The notes: generated from the letters alone by a model not told the origin. A stretch of 64,000 nt of DNA from Fereydounia khargensis (GCA_026413255.1 JAOCZO010000001.1:248001-312000), one strand, 5' to 3'; counted from the first letter of the stretch, positions 22,679 through 33,746 are shown. A program made the numbers and translations.

Positions 22679-24300
22679 ATGATCACCAGACTGCCCCACT
22701 GCTCAGCAGGAAGCGGGAGACCATGGAAGCAGCTGCTATCCATCCGCAGCTATTCGCAGTCTGCTCGTCCCCGTCTGATCCTCGGTATTGAAAGGTGTGT
22801 CTGGACTCGACCTTCCCTTCCTGCCTTTGTACGGCTCCCCCGCCACTGACCTTGCCCTTTGCCTGGAGCAGCTCATGCGACGACTCATGTGCTTCCGTAG
22901 TCTCTTCAGAGAGGGAGATCCTATCCTCGGTCGTGACACGCCAGGACCACTCCGAGACCCAGGGGATTCACCCACTCGTCGCAGCGACAAGTCACCATTC
23001 CAATATGCCGTCTACGATTGTGCGGGCGCTGCAAGAGGCGAAAGTAAGCCACCATGACATTGACGCTATCGCAGTCACACAAGGACCCGGTATGGCAAGC
23101 AGCCTCAGTGTCGGCCTTACCAGCGCAAAGACGATCGCTGCACTCCTTGACAAGCCCATCATATATGTCCATCACATGCAGGGTACGTGACCGTCCACAC
23201 TTCTGAGGTTCATCGATCTGCTCAATCACTGTTTTCTCCTATCAGCACATGCCCTCACTCCACTTCTGACCGAGTCGGATCCGATCCAATTTCCCTATAT
23301 CACCCTCCTCGTCTCGGGTGGCCATACCCTCCTCGTCCTCGCCGGCGGGGTCCATGACTTTCAGATCCTTGCAACTACCACAGACGACTCGATCGGGTGA
23401 GCTTCTCCAGCTGTGCATTCAGTGCTACTAGGGTCAATATCTTATCAACCCTCTGATCAATGTTGTCAGTGATGCTTTCGACAAGGCGGCACGGGACTTG
23501 GGTATACCATGGGCACATGCTCCCGGAGCGGCACTGGAGCAATTTGTTGCGCAAGGGATACCAGGATCGCACACCGCCTCGTCTCGAGTCAAGTTCCCCG
23601 TTCCTATGAAGGGTAAACCCGCATTCTCCTAGTAAGCTCGCCCTGCTTTCGCCTGTCCTGACAGATTCGACTGAGACTCACAAACGCAAACGCTGTAGCT
23701 CTGGGCTAAAGTCGGCTGTAACCCGACACGTGGGAACGTTTGGTGGTGAAATGGCTGAAAGTGAGCGCCTGGATGCCGCACTTGCCTTTCAGATTGCAGC
23801 ATGTGCTCAGCTGCAAGATAAGCTAGAGCTCGCCCTCAGACCACCAGGCTCCCTTGACAGCCGCAGACGCCCACTTCCCCGCATCGAATCCGGAGTCGAC
23901 CCACAGGCCATCAAGACAGTCGTGTGTAGCGGAGGCGTTGCGGCAAACATGTTCATACGAGCTCGGTACGTCTCGCCTCCTGAGCATAGCTTGGCTCTTC
24001 TTCTGGCATCTTCCGTACTGACTTGACACTGGCTCCACAGTCTGCGCGCTTGTCTGGACAGCATGGACCGAAAGGATGTGCAACTTTCTTTCCCACCGTG
24101 AGTACCAATCAGAGCAGGTGCTTATCTACCCACTCAGCGCTGACGATCTCCGTTTCCTTCATTCTAGCTTGTCGCTGTGCACCGACAACGCGGCAATGAT
24201 CGCGTTCACAGCCCACCTTATCTGGGATCAACGCACAAACGACTACACTCGGAACGCACGTGCCAAGTGGAGCATAGAGGACCTAGCATCCTCGAGCTAA
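22679..24300 (+). CDS. QRI7: Mitochondrial tRNA N6-threonylcarbamoyladenosine transferase (Kae1/TsaD/Qri7 family)
   Basis: Seven exons joined in frame: 22679-22794, 22872-23182, 23246-23396, 23470-23631, 23699-23965, 24041-24097, 24168-24300; product 398 residues. Qri7 transfers the threonylcarbamoyl group onto A37 of ANN-decoding mitochondrial tRNAs. Seen: an N terminus rich in Arg and Ser ([17 protein letters not shown]) fitting mitochondrial import, then [15 protein letters not shown], the metal-binding [12 protein letters not shown] (His-x3-His) across the exon 2-3 junction, [47 protein letters not shown] and CTDNAAMIA. The presequence argues for Qri7 rather than cytosolic Kae1. It shares a short promoter with the polyamine oxidase and ends 49 bp from the APN2 stop. 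Confidence 0.93.
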
Positions 24301-24349
24301 GTCGCAATGATGAGTTTTTGATCGTAAAAATACAAGGTACAGCAAAGCT

Positions 24350-26367
24350 CTACTGGCGAACCCTTTTATGAGGGGCATCCTGTGAGTCGCTGGTTCTCTT
24401 CCTTCCAACTTCAGCAAATGCCTTGGTGGGTGGGGTATCTATTCGCTTCTTACCCGCCTGAGCGCGCACTTCCGAGTCCCACATGAAAAAGTTGCACCTG
24501 AACTCGGGGTTGACGTCAGCTTTGGAACGACCACTTTTCTCGTATCCTGGTCCTACGGGTCTTGAGCATAGCCAGAACTTGCGGTTGTGGTTCGGACCAG
24601 GCTTGTTCACTGTCCATGCGCGTGCGGGCTCGTTGTGCAATCGACATCGCGGTGCTGGAATTGGAGAGAATATCGCTCCCCACGCCAAGGATGCCTCCAC
24701 CCGCTCCGCGGCAGAGTATACTTCCTCTGCGTCTGCAATGGCTTCAGCCTCGCTACATGGCACGGTTTCTGTCACGGACCCATTTGCAGCCTCGACAGAC
24801 GGGGTAGGTATTGGCTCAGAAGATGTTGCTGGGGCGGGGTCTTTCGGCTTGTTGAAAAAGGTGGCTAGCTTGGTCTGTCCCTTGACGGGTTTCGCCGCCT
24901 TCTTGGGCGAAGGCCGCAGCGGTGCAGACACGGAAGTCGTTTTGGGTACAGGTGGGCGCGACACGGGAAGCGATGAGGAGGAAGACGTCTGCGTGCCGCT
25001 AGGGGTATCAGAAGCCAGAGTGGATGGTGGTGGGTCATCTTGGCTATCCTGTTCAAGGGCAAACAATGCATCTGCAAGCGATGGGCCGTCTTGCGATCCG
25101 ACAGGCCCAGGTATTACTTGCACTTGGGATTGACTCGTTCGCGGCTGATCCTGTTCGGGTAAAGACACATCGGTCTGTGTCTTTGGCGCTGAATTTTTGG
25201 TGAAAAAGGAAGCAAGTTTCCTCTGCTTGCCGGAAAACTCGTCATAGAACACGGCAGCGAGGGGCGGAGGAGCGCGATCCGTGCCACCGTTCAAGAGATC
25301 ACGAATGCGAACGGTCTGCCCGTTGATCTCACGTTCATCGTGGAGGTCGATGAAGATAGGGCAGTGATCCGAGCCGTAGATGTGCGGCTGGATATCAGCG
25401 CCTTTGACCCAGGGTATCAGACCTTCCGTCACGAGGGTGTAGTCGAGACGCACGCCGTAGTTGGCTGGCCGTGCATCGATGAGCGTGTTCCAGCACGTGA
25501 ACATTCGTGTTCGGTCAGGATGGAGTTCGCGTCCGACGTCGTGGAACTTGCCCCGCGGGTACAAAAAGTCGTTGAACCATGCCCTGGCTGGGTGTGCTTT
25601 AAAGTCGCGAAGTTCGTTGTCTTTGATCGACTGCTCCGGGTCACAGTGATCCAGTGCGTCCCGAATGATGTTCATGTCACCGACGACTGCAAGGTGGGAA
25701 GGGCGAACGTCAGATCAAGGTTCAGGCTGTAGATCAAGACGATGGTCAAACTCACTCATCACTTGGCGGCCAGCATCAATGAGTCGCCGCGCGCGCTCTG
25801 CCAGGCAGTGGTAGTAGCTCATCCTGCAAGCGTGTTAGCCAAGAAGTGAGAGCGAGACAGGTAGAGAAGAGCCATGCCATGTACTCACTTGTATTCAAGA
25901 CGCTCTGGCCCAGTCTCGTTGGGGCAGTAGAGGTTGAAGAGGACAAAGAGCCCGCAGTCAAGTACCACTGCTCTTCCCTCTGCGTCGATGTCATGGAAGA
26001 TGGCCGGATCTACGTCGTCCTGGCAATCGGTGGGGTAGCAACCAATAGCCGTGGTGGAATCGTAAGGGTCGCGTACCAAGCGACCGGTGATACCCTCTTC
26101 CGCCTTGACGGGAATGCAGGTGTGCTTGCGCACATAAGTCACAGTGCCGCTATAGCCCTTGGTGGGATGGAAGTTGAAAAAGGCATGGTACTTGGGCATG
26201 ATGCACATGGGCTCGGTGAGCTGCTTGCGAGTCATCTTGGTCTCTTGGAAACAGGCAATGTCGGCTCCTAGATGCTCGAGACACGCCTCAAAGTCCGGGA
26301 GCTTGTACCATGGCTGGTAGCCCTTGAGCGTGCGCAGGCCGTTGATGTTCCATACCGTGATGCGCAT
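24350..26367 (-). CDS. APN2: Class II AP endonuclease Apn2 with two PIP boxes and a GRF zinc finger
   Basis: Three exons: 26367-25889, 25823-25756, 25686-24350; 627 residues. It belongs to the exonuclease III/APE superfamily and cuts DNA 5' to abasic sites and trims 3'-blocked ends in base-excision repair. Catalytic signatures: WNINGLR at the N terminus, CFQETKM, FNLYCPNE, VGDMNIIRDA (across the exon 2-3 junction), RLDYTLVT and GSDHCPIFIDL. Downstream are two PCNA-binding (PIP) matches, QRKLASFF (337-344) and QTKLATFF (453-460), separated by disordered sequence, then a GRF zinc finger (C530, H533, C556, C580) that in relatives binds single-stranded DNA. The tail PHKRVR may be a nuclear signal. 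Convergent with QRI7, divergent from SGF73. Confidence 0.95.
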
Positions 26368-26725
26368 AACTTGGCGTTGGTGGAGGTCCGTGAAGCAACA
26401 CTTGTCGACTTGGATTTGAGTGTGGAGGTGGTTACTTGACCATGCGTGCTGGCTGGTTCAGTATTGGTAGGCCGATCGGGAGCCCGATGAGTGTCACGAA
26501 CAGTGGAGAGTGGAGCACTCAGTCGCGACACAGTCAGGACCACGATTCGTTTCTCTCAATTCATTTCCGACCACCGCTCCGGCGTCTCAGCATTGCAACA
26601 CAGCTAGACCGGTGGCATTACACAACTCTCGTTCGTCCATCCACCCATCCGCCGCCCAGCATCATCGGAAGGACTCGCAAACCAGCACAATTCTGTGACA
26701 AACTAGCCATCCGAGGCGTGACAAG
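26368..26725. promoter_or_regulatory. Bidirectional promoter, APN2 / SGF73
   Basis: A 358-bp spacer between two divergent start codons. C/T-rich on the plus strand near 26620-26680. No coding sequence. Confidence 0.65.
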
Positions 26726-27974
26726 ATGACCAACTCGGACGCACTCGGCCATCGCCCCACGTGGGACGAGATTGAGCAGGCCACAAAGAGTGGTGAGTGT
26801 CTTTTCAAACCAGAGGGCTCAGTTCGAACTTGTGATGATTGAACGAATGAATGAATCGATGCATATGCATATGGATGCTTGCTTCTGTGCATCAGAACCT
26901 GGAACACCGGGGGATACCACGACCATCTCTCCTCTGTGGCACCACGACGATACGGTGATTACCGACTTTGGGCCGTACTCATTGGAAGATGAAGTGGACC
27001 TAGTACAGTGTGGAGACTGTAGCAAGGTGGTGCTCCGAGATGCGCTGAGCTATCATGCCGAGAACTGCCGGCTGGCACGGGACATTGCTGAGGGTAGAGC
27101 GTCACCGAGTATTCTCGAAGGCGACGCAAGGAAACGCAAGGCGGGGCAGTTCGATGACGATTCTTTCTTGGATGCGGATACAAGTCGACCGGTCAAGATG
27201 ACCAAGAAGGCGGAAGCGGAAGCGAGACGCAAGGCGCGGCTAGAACTCAAGGAACTCAAGAAGAAGGAAAAGAAGAAGGGCGGCCGCAAGAACAAGGGGC
27301 CACTGGATCTCGACAAGCAGTGCGGTGTGATCAATGACAAGGGTCTTCCTTGCTCACGATCACTCACATGCAAGTCACACAGTATGGGAGCCAAGCGGTC
27401 TGTCGAGGGACGATCAGCACCATACGACGAGCTGCTGTTCGAGTGGCAGAAGGCTACCAACCCCAGCTTTGTCGCCAAGCTCGAGGAGAAGGAGAAAGCC
27501 GCCGCTGCCGCCAAAGCTGCAGCTGCCGCCGCCCCGCCCAAGGAGAAGAAGAAAAAGTCTTCATCGAAAACAGACAAGGAAGGCAACAAGAAGACGCCCG
27601 CGGCTGGCGCGGCCAAGGACGGGAGCGGAGCGGCGGGCAGCTCGCTGGTTGAGGATGACGACATGGACATGTTTGATACAGGCGCAGACGAGGCGCAGAT
27701 CGATACCGAACTCGCTGCTATCCTTGGTGCCATAGCGAGTGCTGCGTCGAGGGACCGAACAACACCGCTGCCCCTGGCTACACGCAGCTTTGCGGGCTGC
27801 TACACGTCGCGGATCAAGCGAATGCGAAACCTCCGAGACCTGCTCAGAGACGGTCTGGCTGGCGGTGGCCCTCCTGGCCCCTCTGTGGTAGCAAATGGCA
27901 CAGCCAATGCTGCACGACCGTGGGCAGCGTCATCTGCTCAGACGGGCAAGAAGGGTCTATCGGCTGGTGCCTGA
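26726..27974 (+). CDS. SGF73: SAGA complex subunit Sgf73 / ataxin-7-like protein
   Basis: Two exons, 26726-26792 and 26896-27974, joined with GTGAGT/CAG; 381 residues. Sgf73 anchors the Ubp8 deubiquitinase module to the SAGA histone acetyltransferase complex. Seen: a short N-terminal helix region (TWDEIEQAT), a Cys-His zinc motif CGDCSKVVLRDALSYHAENC, a highly basic Lys/Arg stretch, and the SCA7 zinc-binding domain starting KGPLDLDKQCGVINDKGLPC and including TCKSHSMGAKRSVEGR. After it comes an Ala/Lys-rich coiled stretch (about 235-275) and a C-terminal helical region. Upstream reading to an ATG inside the intron would give a 400-residue alternative lacking the WDEIEQ start, which I consider wrong. 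Confidence 0.92.
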
Positions 27975-28513
27975 AACGAGGCCTCGCCTCGACACGCACT
28001 GTTCTATCCGCGCTAGCATCCGCATCTTGTAAATCTAGTCGTCTTGGGCCAGCTAGCTCCCATCCTGTACCATTTGCATATCATCTGTACTCTGCTCACA
28101 TGCCCACTTGAAATCCAGCTTGAAGCTTGCTCTGATCAACAAGGTGCAAGAGGTTGACCGATTGAGTCAGGAAACGTCACGTGTCGCGTTCCTTCTCACC
28201 TCCGGGCCGGTATGGGTTGAGTAAGTTACAGAGTCACATCTGTTAAGCGCATTTCAAATACAAATATTGTTAGTTACGGCACTGTACGGCACGGTCTTGT
28301 AAAGGAAGGGAGGGAGTCACGCAGCAGCAAATTAGAATCCGAACCAGACGACGCCTCGACAAGGACAGCAAAGCAGACATTACTGTACAGTACTGCAGAC
28401 TAGACTTGGCCGTGTCCAATTCAAGTCTTCTCAAAGATCACAGTGACAAAAAAGGGCCGCTCAGCCTCACTTATTCGCATCTCCAATCACCACCACCAAC
28501 CGATACACTCACA
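27975..28513. promoter_or_regulatory. TRP2 promoter region with Gcn4/Cpc1-like site
   Basis: A perfect TGAGTCA lies at 28163-28169, about 345 bp upstream of the TRP2 start, and CACGTG at 28178-28183. TGAGTCA is the bZIP site bound by Gcn4/Cpc1, which induces amino-acid biosynthesis genes on starvation, so placement before an anthranilate synthase gene makes sense. TACTGTACAGTACTG at 28380-28398 is the recurrent spacer motif. Function is inferred from position and consensus only. Confidence 0.5.
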
Positions 28514-30216
28514 ATGGCGCTGGTGAGTATCAAGACACGCCCGAATTCACATGCTTAGGCTCGCTGACACGCACACAAACACACACACACACACACAGCC
28601 CCAGCTCTCTCCCTCGCTCGACGAGGTTCAGGCGCAGCTCCTGTCCGCCAACCCGACCGGCAACACAATCCCCGTGTTCGCCTCGCTTCCCTCTGACCTT
28701 CTCACTCCTGTAACAGCCTACCTCAAGCTGTCCAACGGCGCTGACGCCGCCAAGCGCAGCTTCCTCTTTGAGTCCGTGACCGGCGGTGAGAAGATTGGGC
28801 GGTACAGCTTCATCGGCTCCGACCCCGTTCGTATCATTCGTTCCGGCCCTGGTCTCGACGTCGAGGGCGACCCGCTCGTGGGCATCGAGAAGGCTCTCGC
28901 GCCATACAAGTACATCCCCATCCTCGGACTGCCCACCTTCACGGGCGGTGCGGTCGGGTACATCTCTTATGACTGCGTGCAGTACTTTGAGCCACGCACC
29001 AAGCGCCAGCTCAAGGACGTATTGGGCATCCCGGAGAGCGTGTTCATGCTCTGCGACACCATCGTCGTCTTTGATCACATCTACAGCACCATTCGATGCG
29101 TGGCCCACGTACACCTCCCCGCTGATGCCCCGCCTACCAAGGACCACGTAGCCAGCCTCTACACCCAGGCCAGCCAGAAGGTTGCAGCACTCATCGCAAC
29201 TCTCACAGCCGACAAGACCCTCCTCCCCTCTCAGCCACCAATCATCCCGGACCAGGAAGCAGTCAGCAACGTTGGCAAGGCCGGGTACGAAGGCTTTGTC
29301 ACTAGTCTGCGAGAGAACATTGTCAAGGGCGACATTATCCAGGCCGTTCCCTCGCAGCGACTCAAGCGACGCACCACATTACATCCATTCAACTGCTACC
29401 GCCATCTCCGACAGGTGAACCCCTCGCCCTACATGTTCTACATTGACTGCGGCGACTGTCAGCTGGTTGGTGCGAGTCCCGAGACACTGTGCAAGATTGA
29501 GAGTGGCAAGGTTGCCGTGCACGCCATCGCCGGTACCGTGCGACGAGGCAAGACGGATAGCGAGGACGACGAGCTTGCCGCTCAGCTCTCTGGGTCGATC
29601 AAAGACCAGGCTGAGCACGTGATGCTTGTCGACCTTGCGCGGAACGACATTAACCGCGTCTGCGACCCACGCACGACCACAGTCGAGTCGTTTATGAAGG
29701 TGGAAAAGTTTAGCCACGTCATGCATCTTACATCACGAATCACGGGTATGCTGCGAGACGGCAAGTCGCGCTTTGATGCGCTCCGCTCCATCTTTCCGGC
29801 CGGCACGGTTTCCGGTGCGCCCAAGATTCGCGCGATTGAGCTCGTGTCGGACCTGGAGAAGGAGAAGCGTGGCGTGTACGCTGGTGCGGTGGGTCGCATT
29901 GATTTCGCAGACAGAGACATGGATGTGTGCATCGCGATCAGGACTATGACGTTCAAAGACGGATATGCGTACCTCCAGGCCGGTGGCGGCATCGTCTACG
30001 ACAGCATCGAGGAAGACGAGTACATTGAGACGATCAACAAGCTCGGCGCCAATATTCGCTGCATCGCTCAGGCTGAAGGTATGTTTTTTTTTTTTTTTCT
30101 TTTTTTTTTTTTTCCTCACCCCAGTCCCGCTTCCCTTCGGTCGACTTTCTTGCTCACTAAGCTGACCACTTGTTACAGAGTACTATCTCAAGAAGCAGGC
30201 CGAGGAGCAAAAGTGA
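28514..30216 (+). CDS. TRP2: Anthranilate synthase component I
   Basis: Three exons: 28514-28522 (9 nt, Met-Ala-Leu), 28599-30078, 30179-30216; 508 residues. It converts chorismate to anthranilate, the first step of Trp synthesis, with a glutaminase partner not in this window. Seen: the Trp feedback site region SFLFESV (57-63) with [39 protein letters not shown]-like [67 protein letters not shown] (about 405) and [10 protein letters not shown]. The tiny first exon is needed because exon 2 has no in-frame ATG near its start. Intron 1 ends in an (AC)n tract; intron 2 holds two long T runs (30081-30115). Length matches the family. Confidence 0.96.
28573..28598. repeat. (AC)n tract at the 3' end of TRP2 intron 1
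   Basis: A run of AC dinucleotides directly precedes the acceptor AG at 28597-28598, replacing the usual pyrimidine tract. Confidence 0.85.
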
Positions 30217-30501
30217 TTCACCCATCCCCATTCTAGACAGACAGAAGCAATCTAAGAGTCACGCTTAATTCAAAAACACAGGCCGGCCTCTGCTGACACG
30301 ATGTGCGGATTGCATTAAGCAGAAATGAGAGTGGCGAGCCCGATAGGCACGAGAGGGAGCGTGATCACAGTACACTGATAGCAATGTAAGGGCAAAGCTG
30401 GGTGGCAGGGAGATACTGTATACTGTATGTAAACGAAGGTGGAGAGGTACTGTACAGTACTGTAGGTTGTAATACTAGGTTGGCGCACAGCACTGCAGCG
30501 C

Positions 30502-33135
30502 TTAGGGAGATGCAACGCGGTCGAGCGAAAGCTGAGATCCCTCCGTGACCGACACAAAGCTGTGCAGCGATGGTGTGCGACCACGGCCAGCGTGGTCCCT
30601 GCGAGATGCACCACGGACTCGCTCGTATGTTCGGGGCAGGTCATGGTTGCTCATCGAGGCTCTGTAGTTGCTGCGTTCAAAGTCCGGGGATGTCGGGCTG
30701 GCTACCACGCCCCCGACCCAGCGCGAGAGGCGCTCGTGCTGCGAGGGCGCAATGCTGCCGCCGCCATGCACGCTCGATTCGACCCGCTTCTCGAGCTCCT
30801 CGAGCCTGCGCGCCAGCTCTTCATTACGGCGTCGCTCGCTCTCCAGGCGCGAAATGGACGCCTTCAAGTCCATCACCTCTTCCGTGCTGTAACCACGGTC
30901 TCGACTGCGCTCATCAGCGTGTCCGAGCTCCGACGCCGGCACGACGGCATTCCTGCTCACGTTCTGCACATAGCCGCGAGGTGCTGCACGGATAGTTTCA
31001 GTGTCATGCGCAGGCACAATCGACTGCTCGAGGAACATGTCCAGGCGCGAGTTGGCCCCGCGCTGCGAAGTCTTGAGGCTTCCACCAAGACCCTTCTTGG
31101 GAAGAAGTGGCAGTTCAAAGCCCTTGGTCTTGCTCGAAAAACTGCGGAAAAAGCCGGCAGGCTTGCGCTCGCCAAATTCATTGGGGCTAGCCATGTTGCT
31201 CATCGAGGTTGACCTCATGCCAGAAGCTCTGCTGGTAGTCGCCGTAGATTCCAGGTTGGCGCTGTACTCGTTCAACTCTTCCTTTGTCATTCGAGAGCTT
31301 TCCAAAAAGTCGTTCAATGACACTTGCTTGGGCGGCGGCCTTCGAATGGGCCTGTCAAAGAGGTCATCGTCGTCATCGTCATCTGTCGCTCCTTTTGCCT
31401 CTTGTTCCTCGTCATCGCCACGCCTGCCCTTGCGAATGTATCGCTGGTCACCAGAGGGACCACTCTGGACACGTGCAGCCTTACGAAGGCTCGAGATGCT
31501 GACACCCTCGGTGGGCTTCTTTGCGACTGATGTCTGAGCCTCATCCACGGCGGAGGGTTTCGTTGCTTTGCGCTCTCGTTCTACTTCGACTCGATCCGGG
31601 ATGTCAGAGGTCGTCTCTGGAGTGTAGCCACCCAAACCGGGAACGGCTCGCGATGTGCGTTTGGATCGGGAGCTAGTTGACTCTGTCGGTGGAGATACGC
31701 TCGTCGCAACCGATTTCTCCGACCTGCGATCCTGGGCACGCCTGTCGGCCAATGCCTCCTCTTGCATCAGGCTAAGCTGAGCCTCAGCGAGGAGAAGATT
31801 GGACTGGGACATCTTGAGCTGCCTCTCCAGGACACGCTTCTCGTGCTTGACCTCACGAAGCTGCTGAGCGTACCTGTCCGACTCGTCGAGCGCACAACGA
31901 AGTGCATATCGGAGGGCACGAATCTCATCTGCCTCGACGGCTCTGAGAGAATCTCCTGATACGCGAGAAGGACGCGAGAGCTGAGGAGAATCGGCCATAG
32001 CTCGTACCGCCCGGGAAACAGATTTTGATTGTGAGTTGGAGTCCGAGTGCGTTCGCTCGCTCGCAGAGTCTGGAAGAGTCGGGCTGCGAGGTTGGATGGA
32101 TCGGCTGAGCTTGCTTGACATGTTGAGGAACTCGATTGCCCTCGTCTCGCTTGAGGGACGGGTCTCGGTTGGTAAGGCTGAACTGGCGCTGCGCTTGTGA
32201 TCGTCGTCAGAGTCGTCTTCCTTGGAGCTTTGCGCCTCGTTTGGGCTCTCTGCGATCCGAGATAGCGACTGGCTTTCAGAGGAGAGCTTGTTGCGGAGCT
32301 CGTGCGGATGGCTGTTTGAAGCCTGTTCCTGGCCTTTTGAGCCAATCTTGGCAGGCTTTGGGGCTGAAGAGTCGGAAAGCTCGTCCTTGTTGGACACAGT
32401 CGGTGAGACAGGAGGGCTGGCCTCGGAGAAGGACCGAGAGAGACGCTTGAGGTTCTCGAGAGCACGCTCCTGGCTGGCGAACTTGGTCTTGGCCTCTTCG
32501 CGGAGCTTGGCCTTCTCGAAGGAGCTCTTGCGGGGAGATGGAGAATGCTGATCAGTTAGAGGAGTGGAGGCCTCGCTGCAGGTCTCGGTCTGGAAGGCGG
32601 AGGCGGGGCTATCAACAGTCTCTGGTGAGGGGAAGGAGAGCGAGATGATACGGCCCTGAGACTCGTTCTTCTGAGTCTTGGCAAAGAAGAGCTGCTGCTG
32701 TCTGGATCGAGCAGAGCCGCTGCGGCTTGCGGTACTTAGATGAGAAAGGCCGACCGCGGCAGCGTCGACACCGTCAAAGCCTAGGCCGTGGAGCTGAGCG
32801 GGGTCTGGGGGCGGCGATGACGAGTCCGAGTTGGCAGCGCTCTGTGGTGCGCTCTGAGGAGTTGGGGGAAGAGCTGACCTGGGCGGAGGAGTGGGCGGAG
32901 GGATGAAACGAGAGTTGAGTCGAGGAGAAAGGACGGGGTCACCAGTTACGCTTGATGGAAAGTTTTGAGAATGAGTCGAACTGGTCGAATCCAGGCTCAT
33001 GTCCCGTATATGGATCTGGAGGTCGGAAGCGTTGCGCCTGCCTTGAATCGCCTGGGCCTTTTGGGCCTTTTGTATGGTGGCAGACGCCAGGTCTGATAGG
33101 TTGTCCGGATCGGGAGAAGGCGGTGGCAGGGACAT
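30502..33135 (-). CDS. Large disordered coiled-coil protein of unknown function
   Basis: Single-exon frame; the first ATG is at 33133-33135, giving 877 residues (the frame continues upstream only to a TTG). I do not recognise a family. The N-terminal half is Ser/Pro-rich and probably disordered. Two heptad-like helical segments stand out: one near residues 435-500 (DEIRALRYALRCALDESDR... and KRVLERQLKMSQ...AEAQLSLMQEEAL) and one near 770-815 (VMDLKASISRLESERRRNEE...). Between them lies an acidic block DDDDDD and a basic region with PLLPKKGLGGSLK. The layout suggests a cytoskeletal or polarity scaffold, but this is only a guess. The 3' end lies 285 bp from the TRP2 stop, convergent. A 5' UTR intron (about 33252 to 33190) is possible from donor and acceptor words. 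Confidence 0.75.
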   Translation of the reverse strand: MSLPPPSPDPDNLSDLASATIQKAQKAQAIQGRRNASDLQIHIRDMSLDSTSSTHSQNFPSSVTGDPVLSPRLNSRFIPPPTPPPRSALPPTPQSAPQSAANSDSSSPPPDPAQLHGLGFDGVDAAAVGLSHLSTASRSGSARSRQQQLFFAKTQKNESQGRIISLSFPSPETVDSPASAFQTETCSEASTPLTDQHSPSPRKSSFEKAKLREEAKTKFASQERALENLKRLSRSFSEASPPVSPTVSNKDELSDSSAPKPAKIGSKGQEQASNSHPHELRNKLSSESQSLSRIAESPNEAQSSKEDDSDDDHKRSASSALPTETRPSSETRAIEFLNMSSKLSRSIQPRSPTLPDSASERTHSDSNSQSKSVSRAVRAMADSPQLSRPSRVSGDSLRAVEADEIRALRYALRCALDESDRYAQQLREVKHEKRVLERQLKMSQSNLLLAEAQLSLMQEEALADRRAQDRRSEKSVATSVSPPTESTSSRSKRTSRAVPGLGGYTPETTSDIPDRVEVERERKATKPSAVDEAQTSVAKKPTEGVSISSLRKAARVQSGPSGDQRYIRKGRRGDDEEQEAKGATDDDDDDDLFDRPIRRPPPKQVSLNDFLESSRMTKEELNEYSANLESTATTSRASGMRSTSMSNMASPNEFGERKPAGFFRSFSSKTKGFELPLLPKKGLGGSLKTSQRGANSRLDMFLEQSIVPAHDTETIRAAPRGYVQNVSRNAVVPASELGHADERSRDRGYSTEEVMDLKASISRLESERRRNEELARRLEELEKRVESSVHGGGSIAPSQHERLSRWVGGVVASPTSPDFERSNYRASMSNHDLPRTYERVRGASRRDHAGRGRTPSLHSFVSVTEGSQLSLDRVASP

Positions 33136-33746
33136 AACGGGACTTGCGGAGTGACTGAGGTGAAGAACCAAACGTTGGGACAATTCTCTGCGCAGACAAG
33201 GAATGTTTAAGAAAAAAGACCTTTTCGCTTGAGTCTAAGTAAGCAGACTCACCAACCGGAGGAGCTGAGAGGGTTACTTTGCTCAAGGATAAGCGTTACG
33301 GAGCCTAGCCAGGGAAAGAAGCCGGGAGGGACAAACGGTGGGAAATTGCGGCAGGATGGTCCCACACGGTAGTGCTGTGGCGAGCGCCAAGCCGCGGGTG
33401 GCAGCGTGTAAATCAAGCCGCAGGAGGATTAAGACGTTCGATAGAAATGAGGGCCGGCTCGATTCCTTTCCTTGTTATAACACAGGGCGAGTGAGAGAGC
33501 AGGATGCGCAGGTGGCTGATTCCCACAAGTGACGCAGACGTTGCGGTAGGGGTTCGGGAGTGCCGATGCCACGAGCTTGGAGCTCTGACTCTTTTTGAGC
33601 ACGCTGTCGGACTGGACCGAAAGGGGACAGTGGTCACGGAAGAAAGCCTATTTGTGGGAAAGCGAGGAGGACTGCGAGAAGGCCAAGCCGGAGGCTGCTG
33701 GAAGGGATGAAAAAAGGGTCAAGCTCTTAATGCCAAACGGCCCGAG
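33136..33746 (-). promoter_or_regulatory. ATG-free leader of the coiled-coil gene
   Basis: On the sense (minus) strand the 611 bases upstream of the start codon contain no ATG; the first lies at 33747-33749. The opposite strand has about seven. A donor-like GGTGAGT and an acceptor-like TGCGCAG on the minus strand near 33252 and 33190 could bound a leader intron. Confidence 0.5.

Noticed and set aside
33136-33183. 16-codon N-terminal extension of the coiled-coil protein
   Set aside because: Starts at TTG and overlaps an acceptor-like word; the ATG at 33135 is preferred.
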